The notes: generated by a model from the letters alone, not told the origin. DNA of 64,000 nt from Anaerotruncus massiliensis (ex Togo et al. 2026) (GCF_900199635.1 NZ_LT962687.1:2852541-2916540), one strand, 5' to 3'. Positions 53,690 to 63,379 are shown, counted from the stretch's first letter. Numbers and translations: made by a program.

Positions 53690-53708
53690 ACGCGGGAGGC
53701 GCTGGAAA

Positions 53709-53742
53709 AGAAAGGGGCCGCCCATTCGGGCGGCCCCTTTCT
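53709..53742. terminator. Terminator after the DUF624 gene
   Basis: GAAAGGGGCCGCCC / GGGCGGCCCCTTTC, loop ATTC; T-rich on the minus strand. Confidence 0.88.
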
Positions 53743-53781
53743 TTCGCAGCTTTGAGGCGGACGGCGGGCATATGACGAAGG

Positions 53782-54456
53782 CTACCGGAGGACATGCTTC
53801 CGGATCCCCCCGTAGGCGCAGAAGCAGGCGACCAGGCAGGTGAGGGAGCAGCCGATGAGCAGCAGGTAGATGAGGGACATCGGCAGGGTGGCCGCCAGGA
53901 GGAAGCCGAGCGCGCCGATGACGGCCAGCGCGAGCAGGTTGCGCGGCAGGCAGAGCAGGGCGAGCAGCAGGGTGTTATTCAGCGCCTGCCGGGGCGGCAG
54001 GTCGACGAGCGCGAGCATGGGGAAGAGGTAGAGCGCCGCGCAGAGCAGCAGCAGGAGCAGCACCCCGCCGGCGAACAGGGGGATACCATAGACGGGCGAG
54101 GCGAGGGCGGCCGCGCCGTAAAAGCGCAGCGCCCCGTCGCAGAGCAAAATCAGCGCGAGCAGCGGCAGGCCGAGCAGGGTCGACCATTTGAACTCCCGCC
54201 GGAAGGCGGAAAAAAAATCGTGCCAGAGGAAGTGGTTTTGGTCGCGGAGCATCGTGAGGGTGACCCGGCACATCGCGGTGGTCGCCGCCGGGATGGTGAC
54301 GACGGGGACGCAGAAGAGCAGGTAGAGCAGGTTCAGCTTGACGAGCTCGAAAAACTCGCGGGACAGCACGTCGAAAAAGAGTGCCAGCCCCCTTTTTGGG
54401 GGCGCGTCCTTGGGGATGCCGGGGCCGGGCTTGGCGTAGTTTCCGAAGAGTCCCAC
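53782..54456 (-). CDS. DUF624 (YesL-family) membrane protein
   Basis: 224 residues from a GTG start. YesL signature: GLFGNYAKPGPG, RGLALFFDVLSREFFELVKLNLL and TAMCRVTLTMLRDQNHFLWHDFFSAFR, with five or six membrane helices. YesL-type genes usually sit in carbohydrate ABC operons; here msmK lies just upstream on the same strand. The GTG at 54456 is preferred because of GAGGTG five bases upstream and the family N-terminus; a longer ATG frame exists to 54531. Function unknown. Confidence 0.85.
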   Translation of the reverse strand: MGLFGNYAKPGPGIPKDAPPKRGLALFFDVLSREFFELVKLNLLYLLFCVPVVTIPAATTAMCRVTLTMLRDQNHFLWHDFFSAFRREFKWSTLLGLPLLALILLCDGALRFYGAAALASPVYGIPLFAGGVLLLLLLCAALYLFPMLALVDLPPRQALNNTLLLALLCLPRNLLALAVIGALGFLLAATLPMSLIYLLLIGCSLTCLVACFCAYGGIRKHVLR

Positions 54457-54532
54457 GGGAACACCTCGCTTTCTGAAGATGGAAAAAGGCTCCGGCGGCG
54501 GGTAAAACCGCCGCCGGGAGCCGCAGTGCATG

Positions 54533-55645
<1,113 letters not shown>

Positions 55646-55720
55646 AATATAGCCCCCTATGGTAAAATGTTGATTTTTTATCATGGATGTGTTATTCTTT
55701 GGATATCCCCTATAATCCTT

Positions 55721-55748
55721 ATTATATCGGGGATTCTGTCAAATACAA
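55721..55748 (-). promoter_or_regulatory. Promoter of msmK
   Basis: On the minus strand TTGTAT (plus 55743-55748), 16 bp, TATAAT (plus 55721-55726). An inverted repeat ATCCCC...GGGGAT (about 55704-55734) covers the start region. Confidence 0.6.
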
Positions 55749-55754
55749 TGGTAG

Positions 55755-55783
55755 TTTATTGATATTGATGGTGATTTATTGAT
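55755..55783. promoter_or_regulatory. Tandem AraC-type half sites
   Basis: TTTATTGAT occurs twice in the same direction (55755-55763 and 55775-55783), 20 bp apart, the spacing used by AraC-family activators. They lie just upstream of the msmK -35 and directly over the araC-type start. Confidence 0.6.
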
Positions 55784-56651
55784 GTCTGCGATCGATGAGA
55801 TCAGGCCGGGACGCTGTCCCCTCGGGCTGCGCGCCCCCGCGGGCTTTCCCGGCGTGCTTCCGGCAGAGTGCGGGCGGCTGGAGGCGGGCGCGCCGCTCTC
55901 CTTCACGGGGCACGCGGTCCTGCTGCTCCACCTCTGCGGGGGGCGCGCGTCCGCCCTGCTCGGGGAGGAGTCCCTCCGCCTTGAGCCGGGGTGCTTCCTC
56001 GTCACGCGGGATGCCTCCGCCCTGCGCCTGCTGCCCGAGGGGAAGGCCGACTGCGCCTACCTGCTCCTCAAAAACGCGCGGGAGCTGGCCGCGCTGCTGG
56101 CGCGCGACGGCGCGCTCCTGCGCCCCCACGCCGGATGCCGCGCGGCGGGCCTGCTGTGGAACTTCTGCCGCCGCGCGCAGACGGGCGGCTTCCAGAACCC
56201 CTTTGCCGCGAGCGAGGCGGCCTACCGCATCCTCATGGAGCTCTGCGCGGCGGCGCCCCGCGCGGACGCCTGCAGCGAGCTGGTGCAGGGCGCCATCGGC
56301 CTCATCCGGTCCGAGCCCGCCTTCCTCGCGGGCGTCGACGAGCTTGCCGAAAAGCTCGGGGTGAGCAAGTCCCACCTCATCCGCACCTTTACGGCGGAGG
56401 TCGGGGAGTCCCCCGGCAAGTTCCTCCAGCGGGAGCGGATCGACGCCGCCAAGCTCCTCCTGCTCAACCGCGAATACCCGGTGGAGACGGTGGCCAACAT
56501 GACCGGCTACGCGGGCGCCAACTATTTCTGCAAGGTCTTCCGCCGCCTAACCGGCGAATCCCCCGGCGAATACCGCGCCCGAGCCTCCGCCCCCTTCCCC
56601 GGCCGGGACCTCCCCCGGCTCGACGCCTTTGAGGGCGTGCATTACGTTTAG
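55782..56651 (+). CDS. AraC-family transcriptional regulator
   Basis: 289 residues. The N-terminal cupin-like sensor is weakly conserved. The C-terminal double HTH runs from about 175: ELAEKLGVSKSHLIRTFTAEVGESPGKFLQ and VETVANMTGYAGANYFCKVFRRLTGESPGEYR (each split around its turn). Divergent from msmK, with direct repeats between, so it probably controls msmK in response to a sugar, and perhaps itself. Confidence 0.92.
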   Translation: MSAIDEIRPGRCPLGLRAPAGFPGVLPAECGRLEAGAPLSFTGHAVLLLHLCGGRASALLGEESLRLEPGCFLVTRDASALRLLPEGKADCAYLLLKNARELAALLARDGALLRPHAGCRAAGLLWNFCRRAQTGGFQNPFAASEAAYRILMELCAAAPRADACSELVQGAIGLIRSEPAFLAGVDELAEKLGVSKSHLIRTFTAEVGESPGKFLQRERIDAAKLLLLNREYPVETVANMTGYAGANYFCKVFRRLTGESPGEYRARASAPFPGRDLPRLDAFEGVHYV

Positions 56652-56909
56652 CCCCCGGAGGAGCTTTTGGCTCAGACCGGCCTCCCAGCCCCACCGGAGC
56701 CGCCGCCCGTGTGGGAATGCGTCCGCCGTTTGCCCTTTGGCGCTTTTGGGGAGGCTTTGGCTCGGGCCGGTCGCGCCGCCCCACCACAGCCACCGCGTTG
56801 CCCAACGAAAAAGGCCCGGCGTTCCATCCGGAACGCCGGGCCTTTCACCATGCGGAGGCCTCCCGATTCGGGCGTTTCCGCCAAGAGGCCCCCGGGATTC
56901 TTGTGCAGG
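56652..56909. repeat. Intergenic direct repeat and terminator
   Basis: Imperfect direct copies of TTTGGCTC...CCGG...CCCCACC..AGCC.CCGC lie at 56667-56706 and 56753-56793. AAAGGCCCGGCGTTCC/GGAACGCCGGGCCTTT at 56810-56845 is a strong bidirectional hairpin ending the araC-type gene. No gene seen. Confidence 0.6.
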
Positions 56910-56916
56910 CTGTCCG

Positions 56917-56985
56917 TTGACAGGGAACCGCGGAAGCGTGTAAGATAAATACGGATGCCAAACGTTTGCGCGAAAACGTTTGGCA
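56917..56985 (+). promoter_or_regulatory. Promoter and nested operator of the LacI operon
   Basis: TTGACA (56917-56922), 18 bp, TAAGAT (56941-56946). Downstream TGCCAAACGTTT (56956-56967) and AAACGTTTGGCA (56974-56985) are perfect inverted copies, each containing the LacI-type palindrome AAACGTTT. Autorepression is likely. Confidence 0.8.
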
Positions 56986-57020
56986 CGGAAAAAGCCCGCG
57001 CGGGAAGGAGGAGGAAAGGC

Positions 57021-58037
57021 GTGAGCATCCGCGAAATCGCCCGCATGACGGGGCTTTCGATCACCACCGTGTCCCACGCGATCAACGGGACCCGTCCCGT
57101 GTCGGAAAAGAGCCGCCGGCTCGTCGAGGAGGCCATCCGCCGGACCGGCTACAGGCCCAACCTCGCCGCCCGGGCGCTCAAGACCCAGAAATCCAACATC
57201 ATCGCGCTGATCATCCCCTCCACCGAGCCGGGCAACTCGACCAACTGCTTCTTTTTCGACGTGCTCGGCGGCGTCAAGGACACCCTCCAGCGGCTAGGCT
57301 ACGACCTGATCGTCTCCACCTATTCCGAGCGCAGGTCGGATATCCGGCTGGACAGCGTCTCGGTGCTCAAAAAGAGCTGGATCGACGGGCTCCTGCTCGT
57401 CCCCAACAGCCGCCACAGCCGTTACGACGAGCTGCTCGCGGGCGTCGACCTGCCCACCGTCCTGCTCGACCGCCGGCTCGACGGCTGCGACCTGCCGCTC
57501 GTCTGCTGCGACAACGAATCCGCCGCCGAGCAGGCCGTCGGCCTGCTGGCCGATTCGGGCCGCGCGCGCATCGGCTACCTCGGCGGCGCGCTCGACCTCT
57601 CGACCGCCTACGACCGCTATGCCGGTTACCGGAGGGCGCTTGAAAAGCGCGGGCTCCCCCTCGACCCCGGGCTTGTCCGCCTGGGGCTCGACTATTCGAT
57701 CGAGGCGGGGCGGGAAGCGGCCCGCGAGCTCGTCGGACAGGGGGCGGACGCCGTCTTTGCCGCCAACAGCGTGCTGACGATGGGGCTGGTCAAATACCTG
57801 GGCGGGGCGGGGATCGCCATTCCCGGCCGGGTGGCGGTCGTCGGCTTCGACGATTACGACTGGACCGAGATCGCGACCCCGCCGATCACGGCGGTGCGCC
57901 AGAGCGCCTTTGCGATGGGCGCGAAGGGAGCGGAGATGCTGATCGGGCTGATCGAGGGGCGCGAGCCGCCCGAACGGACGGTCCTCCTGCCCGCCGGGCT
58001 GACTCTGCGCGAATCCCACGGCCCCGCGCGGCCGTGA
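57021..58037 (+). CDS. LacI-family transcriptional regulator
   Basis: 338 residues from a GTG start. LacI HTH (SIREIARMTGLSITTVSHAI, hinge ARALKTQKSN) and a ribose-binding-like core (ALIIPS, SGRARIGYLGG, VVGFDDYDW). The GTG at 57021 has AGGAGG at 57007-57012; the in-frame ATG at 56955 lies in the operator and lacks a ribosome site. First gene of a sugar operon with ribokinase, SIS and RbsD proteins. Confidence 0.95.
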   Translation: MSIREIARMTGLSITTVSHAINGTRPVSEKSRRLVEEAIRRTGYRPNLAARALKTQKSNIIALIIPSTEPGNSTNCFFFDVLGGVKDTLQRLGYDLIVSTYSERRSDIRLDSVSVLKKSWIDGLLLVPNSRHSRYDELLAGVDLPTVLLDRRLDGCDLPLVCCDNESAAEQAVGLLADSGRARIGYLGGALDLSTAYDRYAGYRRALEKRGLPLDPGLVRLGLDYSIEAGREAARELVGQGADAVFAANSVLTMGLVKYLGGAGIAIPGRVAVVGFDDYDWTEIATPPITAVRQSAFAMGAKGAEMLIGLIEGREPPERTVLLPAGLTLRESHGPARP

Positions 58038-58084
58038 CGAAAGGTATTGTCTGATCGGACCAACTTGATAAAGGAGATGCAGCT

Positions 58085-59086
58085 ATGTACAAAAAACCGA
58101 AGATCCTCGTGGTCGGCAGCTTCATGATGGACCTCATCGTCTCCACCGGCAGGTTCCCGAACTCCGGGGAAACGGTGATCGGCAAGAGCTTCAACACCGC
58201 CTCCGGCGGCAAGGGCGCCAACCAGGCGGTCCAGGCCGCGCGGCTGGGCGCCGACGTGACGATGGTGGGCAAGGTGGGCGACGACGGCTTCGGCCGGGAG
58301 ATGACCGCCTCGGTGGCCGCCTCCGGCATCCACACCCAGCACATCCTGGCCGACCCGGACCACGCCTCGGGCGTGGGCAGCATCACGCTCGAGGTCGAGG
58401 AGGGCCAGAAGAGCCGCAACCGCATCATCGTGGTGCCGGGCGCGAACATGGCGATCACGCCGGAGGAGGTCGCCTTCCTGAAGGAGGAGATCGCCGCCTA
58501 CGACATGGTCATGCTCCAGCTCGAGATCCCGATGGAGATCAACGAGCTCGTGGCGAAATACGCCTATGAGCAGGGCGTTCCGGTCATGCTCAACTCGGCG
58601 CCCTCCGCGCCGCTTTCGGCGGAGCTGCTCTCCCACCTGAGCTACATCTCCCCCAACGAGCACGAGGCCGCCGACCTGACGGGCGTCGAGATCCGCAAGC
58701 AGGGCAAGGAGGTCAACCGCGCCGACGTGGACGCGGCGGTCCAGGCGCTGCTCGCCAAGGGGGTGCAGAACGTCATCATCACGCTGGGCAGCTCGGGCGC
58801 GATCGTCGCGAACGCGCGGGAGAGCCACTACTGTCCTTGCATCGACGTGGTGGAGGTCAAGGACCCGACCGCCGCGGGCGACTCCTTCGTGGGCGCGTAT
58901 ACGACGGCGGTCTGCGCGGGGCTCACCCCGGCGCAGGCGCTCGAATTTGCCAGCTACGCCGCCACGATCACCGTCTCCAAAATAGGCGCGCAGCCCTCGC
59001 TGCCGACCCTCGACGAGGTAATCGCGCTGATGAAGGAGCAGAAGTTCGACAGCTTCGACCTGTCGGTGCTCGACGTGCTCAAATAA
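58085..59086 (+). CDS. rbsK: Ribokinase-family sugar kinase
   Basis: 333 residues. PfkB signatures: GGKGANQAVQAARLG near the N-terminus and DPTAAGDSFVGAY with the catalytic Asp. Phosphorylates ribose or a related sugar. Forty-seven bases after lacI. No transporter accompanies the operon. Confidence 0.93.
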   Translation: MYKKPKILVVGSFMMDLIVSTGRFPNSGETVIGKSFNTASGGKGANQAVQAARLGADVTMVGKVGDDGFGREMTASVAASGIHTQHILADPDHASGVGSITLEVEEGQKSRNRIIVVPGANMAITPEEVAFLKEEIAAYDMVMLQLEIPMEINELVAKYAYEQGVPVMLNSAPSAPLSAELLSHLSYISPNEHEAADLTGVEIRKQGKEVNRADVDAAVQALLAKGVQNVIITLGSSGAIVANARESHYCPCIDVVEVKDPTAAGDSFVGAYTTAVCAGLTPAQALEFASYAATITVSKIGAQPSLPTLDEVIALMKEQKFDSFDLSVLDVLK

Positions 59087-59124
59087 TCCGGAAACAGAAT
59101 TCACGATAAAGGAGCGACAACAGC

Positions 59125-59736
59125 TTGAAACAGGAATCCATCCAGGCGATGCGGGAGTTCACCGCCAGGGCGCGCGAGGCGTTCGACCAATTTGTCGACG
59201 GCGTGGAGGACGCCGAGTATGTGAAGGCGGCGGAGCTCATCCTCGCCTCCCGGCAGAAGGGCGGCCGCCTGCACATCACCGGCATCGGCAAGCCCGGCCA
59301 CGTGAGCGGCTACGGCGCGTCGCTGCTCTCCTCCACCGGCACCCCCACCTACTTTCTGCACGGCACCGAGGCGGTGCACGGCTCCTGCGGGCAGCTCGTG
59401 CCGGGCGACGTGGTCATCTGCATCTCCAACAGCGGCGAGACCGCCGAAATGAAGACGACCGTCACCGCGATCAAAAATAACGGCTGCGAGGTAATCGGCG
59501 TCTCGGGCAATCCCGATTCGTGGCTCGCCAAGCAGAGCGCCGCCCACCTCTTCGCGGGCGTCTGCTGCGAGGGCGGCCCCCTCAACCGCGCGCCGCGCGC
59601 CTCGATCCTCGCGGAGAACTTCGTGCTCCAGCGGCTGAGCGTGCTTTTGCAGGCGAACCGCGGGCTCGACCCGAAGCAGTATGTCATGTGGCATCCGGGC
59701 GGGACGCTCGGCCAGTTCCGCGACAACGAAAAATAA
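59125..59736 (+). CDS. SIS-domain sugar isomerase-like protein
   Basis: 203 residues. SIS fold with GRLHITGIGKPGHVSGYGASLLSSTGTP (split), CISNSGETAEM and the KdsD-like late segment WHPGGTLGQ. Resembles arabinose-5-phosphate isomerase without CBS domains. A TTG start at 59125 is favoured because AAGGAG lies ten bases upstream; the next ATG is at 59149. Together with RbsK and RbsD it suggests isomerisation of a sugar phosphate. Confidence 0.85.
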   Translation: MKQESIQAMREFTARAREAFDQFVDGVEDAEYVKAAELILASRQKGGRLHITGIGKPGHVSGYGASLLSSTGTPTYFLHGTEAVHGSCGQLVPGDVVICISNSGETAEMKTTVTAIKNNGCEVIGVSGNPDSWLAKQSAAHLFAGVCCEGGPLNRAPRASILAENFVLQRLSVLLQANRGLDPKQYVMWHPGGTLGQFRDNEK

Positions 59737-59755
59737 CCGACAGGAGGCAAGCGCC

Positions 59756-60163
59756 ATGCTGAAAGGCGGCTGTATCAACCCGGAAATCATGAAGGCGATC
59801 TCCCTCTGCGGCCACGGCGACCAGATTCTGATCGCGGACGGCAACTACCCGCTCGACGCCAAAACGGGCGGCGCGCAGAAGGTCTATCTGGGACTGACGG
59901 CGGGCGTTCCCGAGGTCACGCAGGTGCTCGAGACGCTGCTCCAGAACATCAATGTGGAAAAGGCGGAGGTCATGCTGCCCGAGGACGGCAGCACCCCGGA
60001 AATTTTTTCTGACTTCACCCGCCTGCTCGGCGGGATGGCGCTCGACGGGCTCGACCGCTGGGCCTTCTACGGCGCCTGCTGCGAACCGAAGGTCCGGCTG
60101 GCGATCTCCACCGGCGAAAAACGCGTCTTTGCAAACATCCTGCTCACCGTGGGGGTCGCGTGA
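59756..60163 (+). CDS. RbsD/FucU-family sugar mutarotase
   Basis: 135 residues. LKGGCINPEIMKAISLCGHGDQILIADGNYP split around the turn is the RbsD/FucU signature. It interconverts sugar anomers (ribose or fucose type). CAGGAGGC precedes the ATG. Last gene of the lacI operon. Confidence 0.92.
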   Translation: MLKGGCINPEIMKAISLCGHGDQILIADGNYPLDAKTGGAQKVYLGLTAGVPEVTQVLETLLQNINVEKAEVMLPEDGSTPEIFSDFTRLLGGMALDGLDRWAFYGACCEPKVRLAISTGEKRVFANILLTVGVA

Positions 60164-60181
60164 GTGCCCGGTGTAAAAAAG

Positions 60182-60223
60182 AAAAAAACCGCGCGGGCAG
60201 CCTTGCCCGCGCGGTTTTTTTAC
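60182..60223. terminator. Terminator of the sugar operon
   Basis: AAAAAAACCGCGCGGGCA / TGCCCGCGCGGTTTTTTT, loop GCCT. Confidence 0.95.
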
Positions 60224-60233
60224 ACGCCTGCGG

Positions 60234-60262
60234 TTGAATTTTGCGCTGTATTGTGCTACCAT
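60234..60262 (+). promoter_or_regulatory. Putative promoter of azlCD
   Basis: TTGAAT (60234-60239), 17 bp, TACCAT with extended TG. Confidence 0.45.
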
Positions 60263-60299
60263 TGGAAAGATCAAAATCTGATGTTTCGAGGTTGTTTCC

Positions 60300-61061
60300 A
60301 TGGCAAAGGATACCAGTAAAACCCTGCGCGCCGCGCTCACCGCGACGGCGCCTGTCTTTTTCGGCTACATCTTTGTCGGCATGGCGTTCGGCCTGCTGCT
60401 TCAGAAGGCGGGGTACAACGCGCTTTGGGCGTTCGGGTGCAGCCTGACCGTCTATGCCGGGTCGATGCAGTTCGTGCTCGTCGAACTGCTCACCAGCTGG
60501 GTGGGGCTGGCGCAGACGGCGGTCGTCACGCTCGCCGTTCAGGCGCGCCACGCCTTCTACGGGCTCTCCCTCATCGACAAGTTCAAGGGCCTCGGGAAAA
60601 AGAAGCCCTACCTCATCTTCGCGCTCACCGACGAGACCTACTCGCTGCTCTGCTCGGTCAAGACGCCCGAGGGCTGCGACCGGGGGAAGTTCTACCTGCT
60701 GATCTCCGCCCTCAACCAGAGCTACTGGATCGTGGGCGGGGTGCTCGGCGCGACGATCGGCGAGCTGGTGCCCTTCAACTCGACGGGCATCGACTTCGCG
60801 ATGACCGCCCTCTTCATCGTCATTTTTGTCGAGCAGTGGCTCACCGCCAAAAGCCACATCCCCGCCCTCGTGGGGATCGCCTGCGCGGCGGTCTGCCTGC
60901 TGCTGTTCGGCACCGACGGCTTCCTGCCGCCCGCGCTGCTGCTCACCGTCGCGGTGCTCGTCGCCGGGCGCCGCACGATCGAACGGAAGATCGGTCCCCC
61001 GGCGGAGGAACCCGCCGGGGATGCTTCGGATGGAAAGGAGGCGCCGGGATCATGCCGCTGA
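60300..61061 (+). CDS. azlC: AzlC-family branched-chain amino-acid exporter subunit
   Basis: 253 residues. AzlC hallmarks: GYIFVGMAFGLLL, YAGSMQFVLVELL, VQARHAFYGLSL and FALTDETYSLL. Works with a small AzlD partner, encoded next with a 10-bp overlap. Confidence 0.95.
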   Translation: MAKDTSKTLRAALTATAPVFFGYIFVGMAFGLLLQKAGYNALWAFGCSLTVYAGSMQFVLVELLTSWVGLAQTAVVTLAVQARHAFYGLSLIDKFKGLGKKKPYLIFALTDETYSLLCSVKTPEGCDRGKFYLLISALNQSYWIVGGVLGATIGELVPFNSTGIDFAMTALFIVIFVEQWLTAKSHIPALVGIACAAVCLLLFGTDGFLPPALLLTVAVLVAGRRTIERKIGPPAEEPAGDASDGKEAPGSCR

Positions 61062-61387
61062 GTCCGCTTCAGGCAGTCGCCGTCATTGCGACGGTCGTCG
61101 CCGTCACCGTCTGCTGCCGCGCGCTGCCCTTCCTCGTCTTCCGCGACGACCGCCCCGTCTCGGGGCTGGTCGTCTACCTCGGGCGCATCCTGCCCTTCGC
61201 GATCATCTCGATTCTAGTCATCTACTGCCTGCGGAATACCAGCTTTACCGCCGCGCCCTTCGGCGCGCCCGAGATCATTGCCGTGGCGCTCGCCGCCGCC
61301 ATCCACGTCTGGAAGCGCAACAACCTGCTCTCCATCGGCATTTCGACCGTCGTCTATATGTTCCTGCTGCAGGTCGTGTTCGTGTGA
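61052..61387 (+). CDS. azlD: AzlD-family branched-chain amino-acid exporter subunit
   Basis: 111 residues, four membrane helices; CRALPFLVF, YLGRILPFAIISILVIYCLR and HVWKRNNLLSI match AzlD (PF05437). Forms the BrnFE-like exporter with AzlC. Confidence 0.92.
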   Translation: MPLSPLQAVAVIATVVAVTVCCRALPFLVFRDDRPVSGLVVYLGRILPFAIISILVIYCLRNTSFTAAPFGAPEIIAVALAAAIHVWKRNNLLSIGISTVVYMFLLQVVFV

Positions 61388-61464
61388 GTTTCCGCGCAGC
61401 CTCCGCGCGAAGTTGTCGGGCAGGTGCGGGCGCCCCCCGGAAGGCGCGGCGCTCCCGCGGGCGG

Positions 61465-61536
61465 GGCGGAAAACCGTGCGGCCTGGCCGCACGCGCGCTT
61501 CGCGCGTGGCGCGCCTCCGGCGCGCCGTTTTCCGCC
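61465..61536 (+). repeat. Three-hairpin dispersed element (family 1), copy 5
   Basis: Outer stem GGCGGAAAAC/GTTTTCCGCC; hairpins CGTGCGGC/GCCGCACG, ACGCGCG/CGCGCGT and GGCGCGCC/GGCGCGCC. Confidence 0.9.
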
Positions 61537-61547
61537 CGCCCGGCCCC

Positions 61548-61650
61548 GCTTTCTTTTCTCTTGCAAAAGAAAGCGGCAAAGAAAATGCGCCGGAAGGACA
61601 GGGCGTTCCGCCCGCCGCCTTTTGGGAGAAGGCGGGCGAAAACGTTTCTT
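61548..61650 (+). repeat. Dispersed repeat family 3, copy b
   Basis: CTTTCTTTTCTCTTGCAAAAG, then AAAGCGGCAAAGAAAATGC and GGGCGTTCCG, similar to 46974-47033. CGCCGCC...GGCGGGCGAAAACG follows. No gene. Confidence 0.6.
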
Positions 61651-61715
61651 TATGGCGGGCGAAACGTTTTTCACGGGACGCGGGTAGGGCGGAGCGACGC
61701 GCCCCGCCTGAACCC

Positions 61716-61785
61716 AAAGTTTTGAGAGGGGTCCGGGGGGAACTTTTTCAAAAGTTCCCCCCGGAGGCTTTTCAAAGCCCGCTGA
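61716..61785 (+). repeat. Dispersed palindromic repeat family 2, copy d
   Basis: AAAGTTTTGAGAGGGG head, then the 15-bp palindrome CCGGGGGGAACTTTT (61733-61747) / AAAAGTTCCCCCCGG (61750-61764) and GAGGCTTTTCAAAGC. Confidence 0.85.
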
Positions 61786-61797
61786 ATATGATATGAT
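61769..61797 (+). promoter_or_regulatory. Putative thrC promoter, -35 inside the repeat
   Basis: TTTTCA (61769-61774, in the family-2 repeat), 17 bp, TATGAT (61792-61797). Confidence 0.5.
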
Positions 61798-61855
61798 AGT
61801 TGAGTTGAATACAGTTGTGTGTCATTGGCGCACAGTTTAAAGGAGTTTGGTTTCC

Positions 61856-63349
61856 ATGGATTACATCAGCACCCGCGACAGTGGGCACCGCGTCAGCGCG
61901 GCGCAGGCGATCGTGTCGGGGCTCTCGCCCGACGGCGGCCTGTTTTTGCCCGAAAGCCTGCCGCAGTTCTCCCTTTCGGAGATCGAGGCAATGGCAAAGA
62001 CCGGCTACGCCGGCCGCGCCGTGGCCGTGCTCTCCCGCTTCCTGACCGATTTTTCCGAAGACGAGCTGCGGGAATACGTCTCGCGCGCCTACGCGCCGGA
62101 GAAGTTCCCGCCCAAGGCGGTCGCGCCGGTTGTCCCGCTCGACGAAAACGCCCACATCCTCGAGCTTTTCCACGGCCCGACCTGCGCGTTCAAGGATTTT
62201 GCGCTGCAATTGCTGCCCTTCCTGCTGACCGCCTCGCTGCGCAAGACCGGCTGCGACAAGACGGTCGTCATCCTCGTGGCCACCTCGGGCGACACGGGCA
62301 AGGCCGCGCTCGAGGGGTTCGCCGACGTGCCGGGCGCCAAGATCTGCGTCTTCTATCCCGACGGCGGCACCAGCAACATCCAGCGCCTCCAGATGACCAC
62401 CCAGGCGGGAGAGAACGTCATGGTCTTCGCCGCCGAGGGCAATTTTGACGACGCCCAGAACGGCGTCAAGCGGATCTTTACCGACCGCGCCTACGCCGAG
62501 GAGCTCGCGGACAGGGGGTACATCCTCTCGTCGGCCAACTCGATCAACTGGGGGCGGCTCGTCCCGCAGATCGCCTACTATTTCTCCGCCTACTGCGAGC
62601 TGCTGAACGCGGGCAGGGTCAAGCCCGGCGACCCGGTCAACGTCGTGGTGCCCACCGGCAATTTCGGCAACATTCTGGCGGCCTATTTCGCGAAGCACTG
62701 CGGCCTGCCGGTCGGGAAGCTCGTCTGCGCCTCCAACCGGAACAACGTCCTCACCGACTTCATCACGACGGGGACCTACGACCGCAACCGCGGCTTCTAT
62801 GTCACGACCTCCCCGTCGATGGACATCCTCATCTCCTCCAACCTCGAGCGGCTGCTCTACCTGCTCTGCGGCCGGGACGACAAGGTCCTGCGCGGCTATA
62901 TGGAGGCGCTTGCGAAGACGGGGAAATACACGGTGGGGGCGGACGTCCTCGCGAAGCTGCAAAGCGAGTTCGCGGCGGGCTGCGCCGACGACGCGGCGAC
63001 CGCCGCGGCCATCCGCGGCGTCTACCGGGAGACGGGGTACCTCTGCGACACCCACACCGCGGTGGCGGTGAACGTCTACCGGGATTACGCCGCCAAAACC
63101 GGCGACCGGACGCCGACGGTCATCGCGTCCACCGCAAGCCCCTTCAAATTCGCGAACAGCGTGCTGCCCGCGGCCTTCGGCAGGGCGGCGGACGGCGGGG
63201 ACTTCGCCCTGCTCGCAAAGCTGGCGGAGCTTTCGGGGCAGCCCGCGCCGCAGGCGCTCGCGGGCCTTCAGGATAAGACGGAGCGGTTTACCGCGACGGT
63301 CGAACCCGCGAAGATGAAGGAAGCCGTAAGCGGCTGGCTGGGCATTTGA
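61856..63349 (+). CDS. thrC: Threonine synthase
   Basis: 497 residues. PLP lysine in HGPTCAFKDFA (Lys113), phosphate-contact loop ATSGDTGKAALEGF and VVPTGNFGNILAAYFAK: the long-form (yeast/E. coli-like) threonine synthase. Converts O-phosphohomoserine to threonine. The ATG at 61856 follows AAAGGAG. It is followed 30 bp later by a gene that may make its substrate. Confidence 0.96.
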   Translation: MDYISTRDSGHRVSAAQAIVSGLSPDGGLFLPESLPQFSLSEIEAMAKTGYAGRAVAVLSRFLTDFSEDELREYVSRAYAPEKFPPKAVAPVVPLDENAHILELFHGPTCAFKDFALQLLPFLLTASLRKTGCDKTVVILVATSGDTGKAALEGFADVPGAKICVFYPDGGTSNIQRLQMTTQAGENVMVFAAEGNFDDAQNGVKRIFTDRAYAEELADRGYILSSANSINWGRLVPQIAYYFSAYCELLNAGRVKPGDPVNVVVPTGNFGNILAAYFAKHCGLPVGKLVCASNRNNVLTDFITTGTYDRNRGFYVTTSPSMDILISSNLERLLYLLCGRDDKVLRGYMEALAKTGKYTVGADVLAKLQSEFAAGCADDAATAAAIRGVYRETGYLCDTHTAVAVNVYRDYAAKTGDRTPTVIASTASPFKFANSVLPAAFGRAADGGDFALLAKLAELSGQPAPQALAGLQDKTERFTATVEPAKMKEAVSGWLGI

Positions 63350-63379
63350 GCGCCCCATTTTGACAGAACGGGTGATCGT

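Noticed and set aside
56955-57020. Upstream ATG for the LacI-family gene
   Set aside because: It lies in the operator and lacks a ribosome site; the GTG at 57021 follows AGGAGG at good spacing and fits the family N-terminus.
61388-61855. Possible T-box or amino-acid riboswitch before thrC
   Set aside because: No T-box consensus and no antiterminator pair; the region is explained by dispersed repeats.
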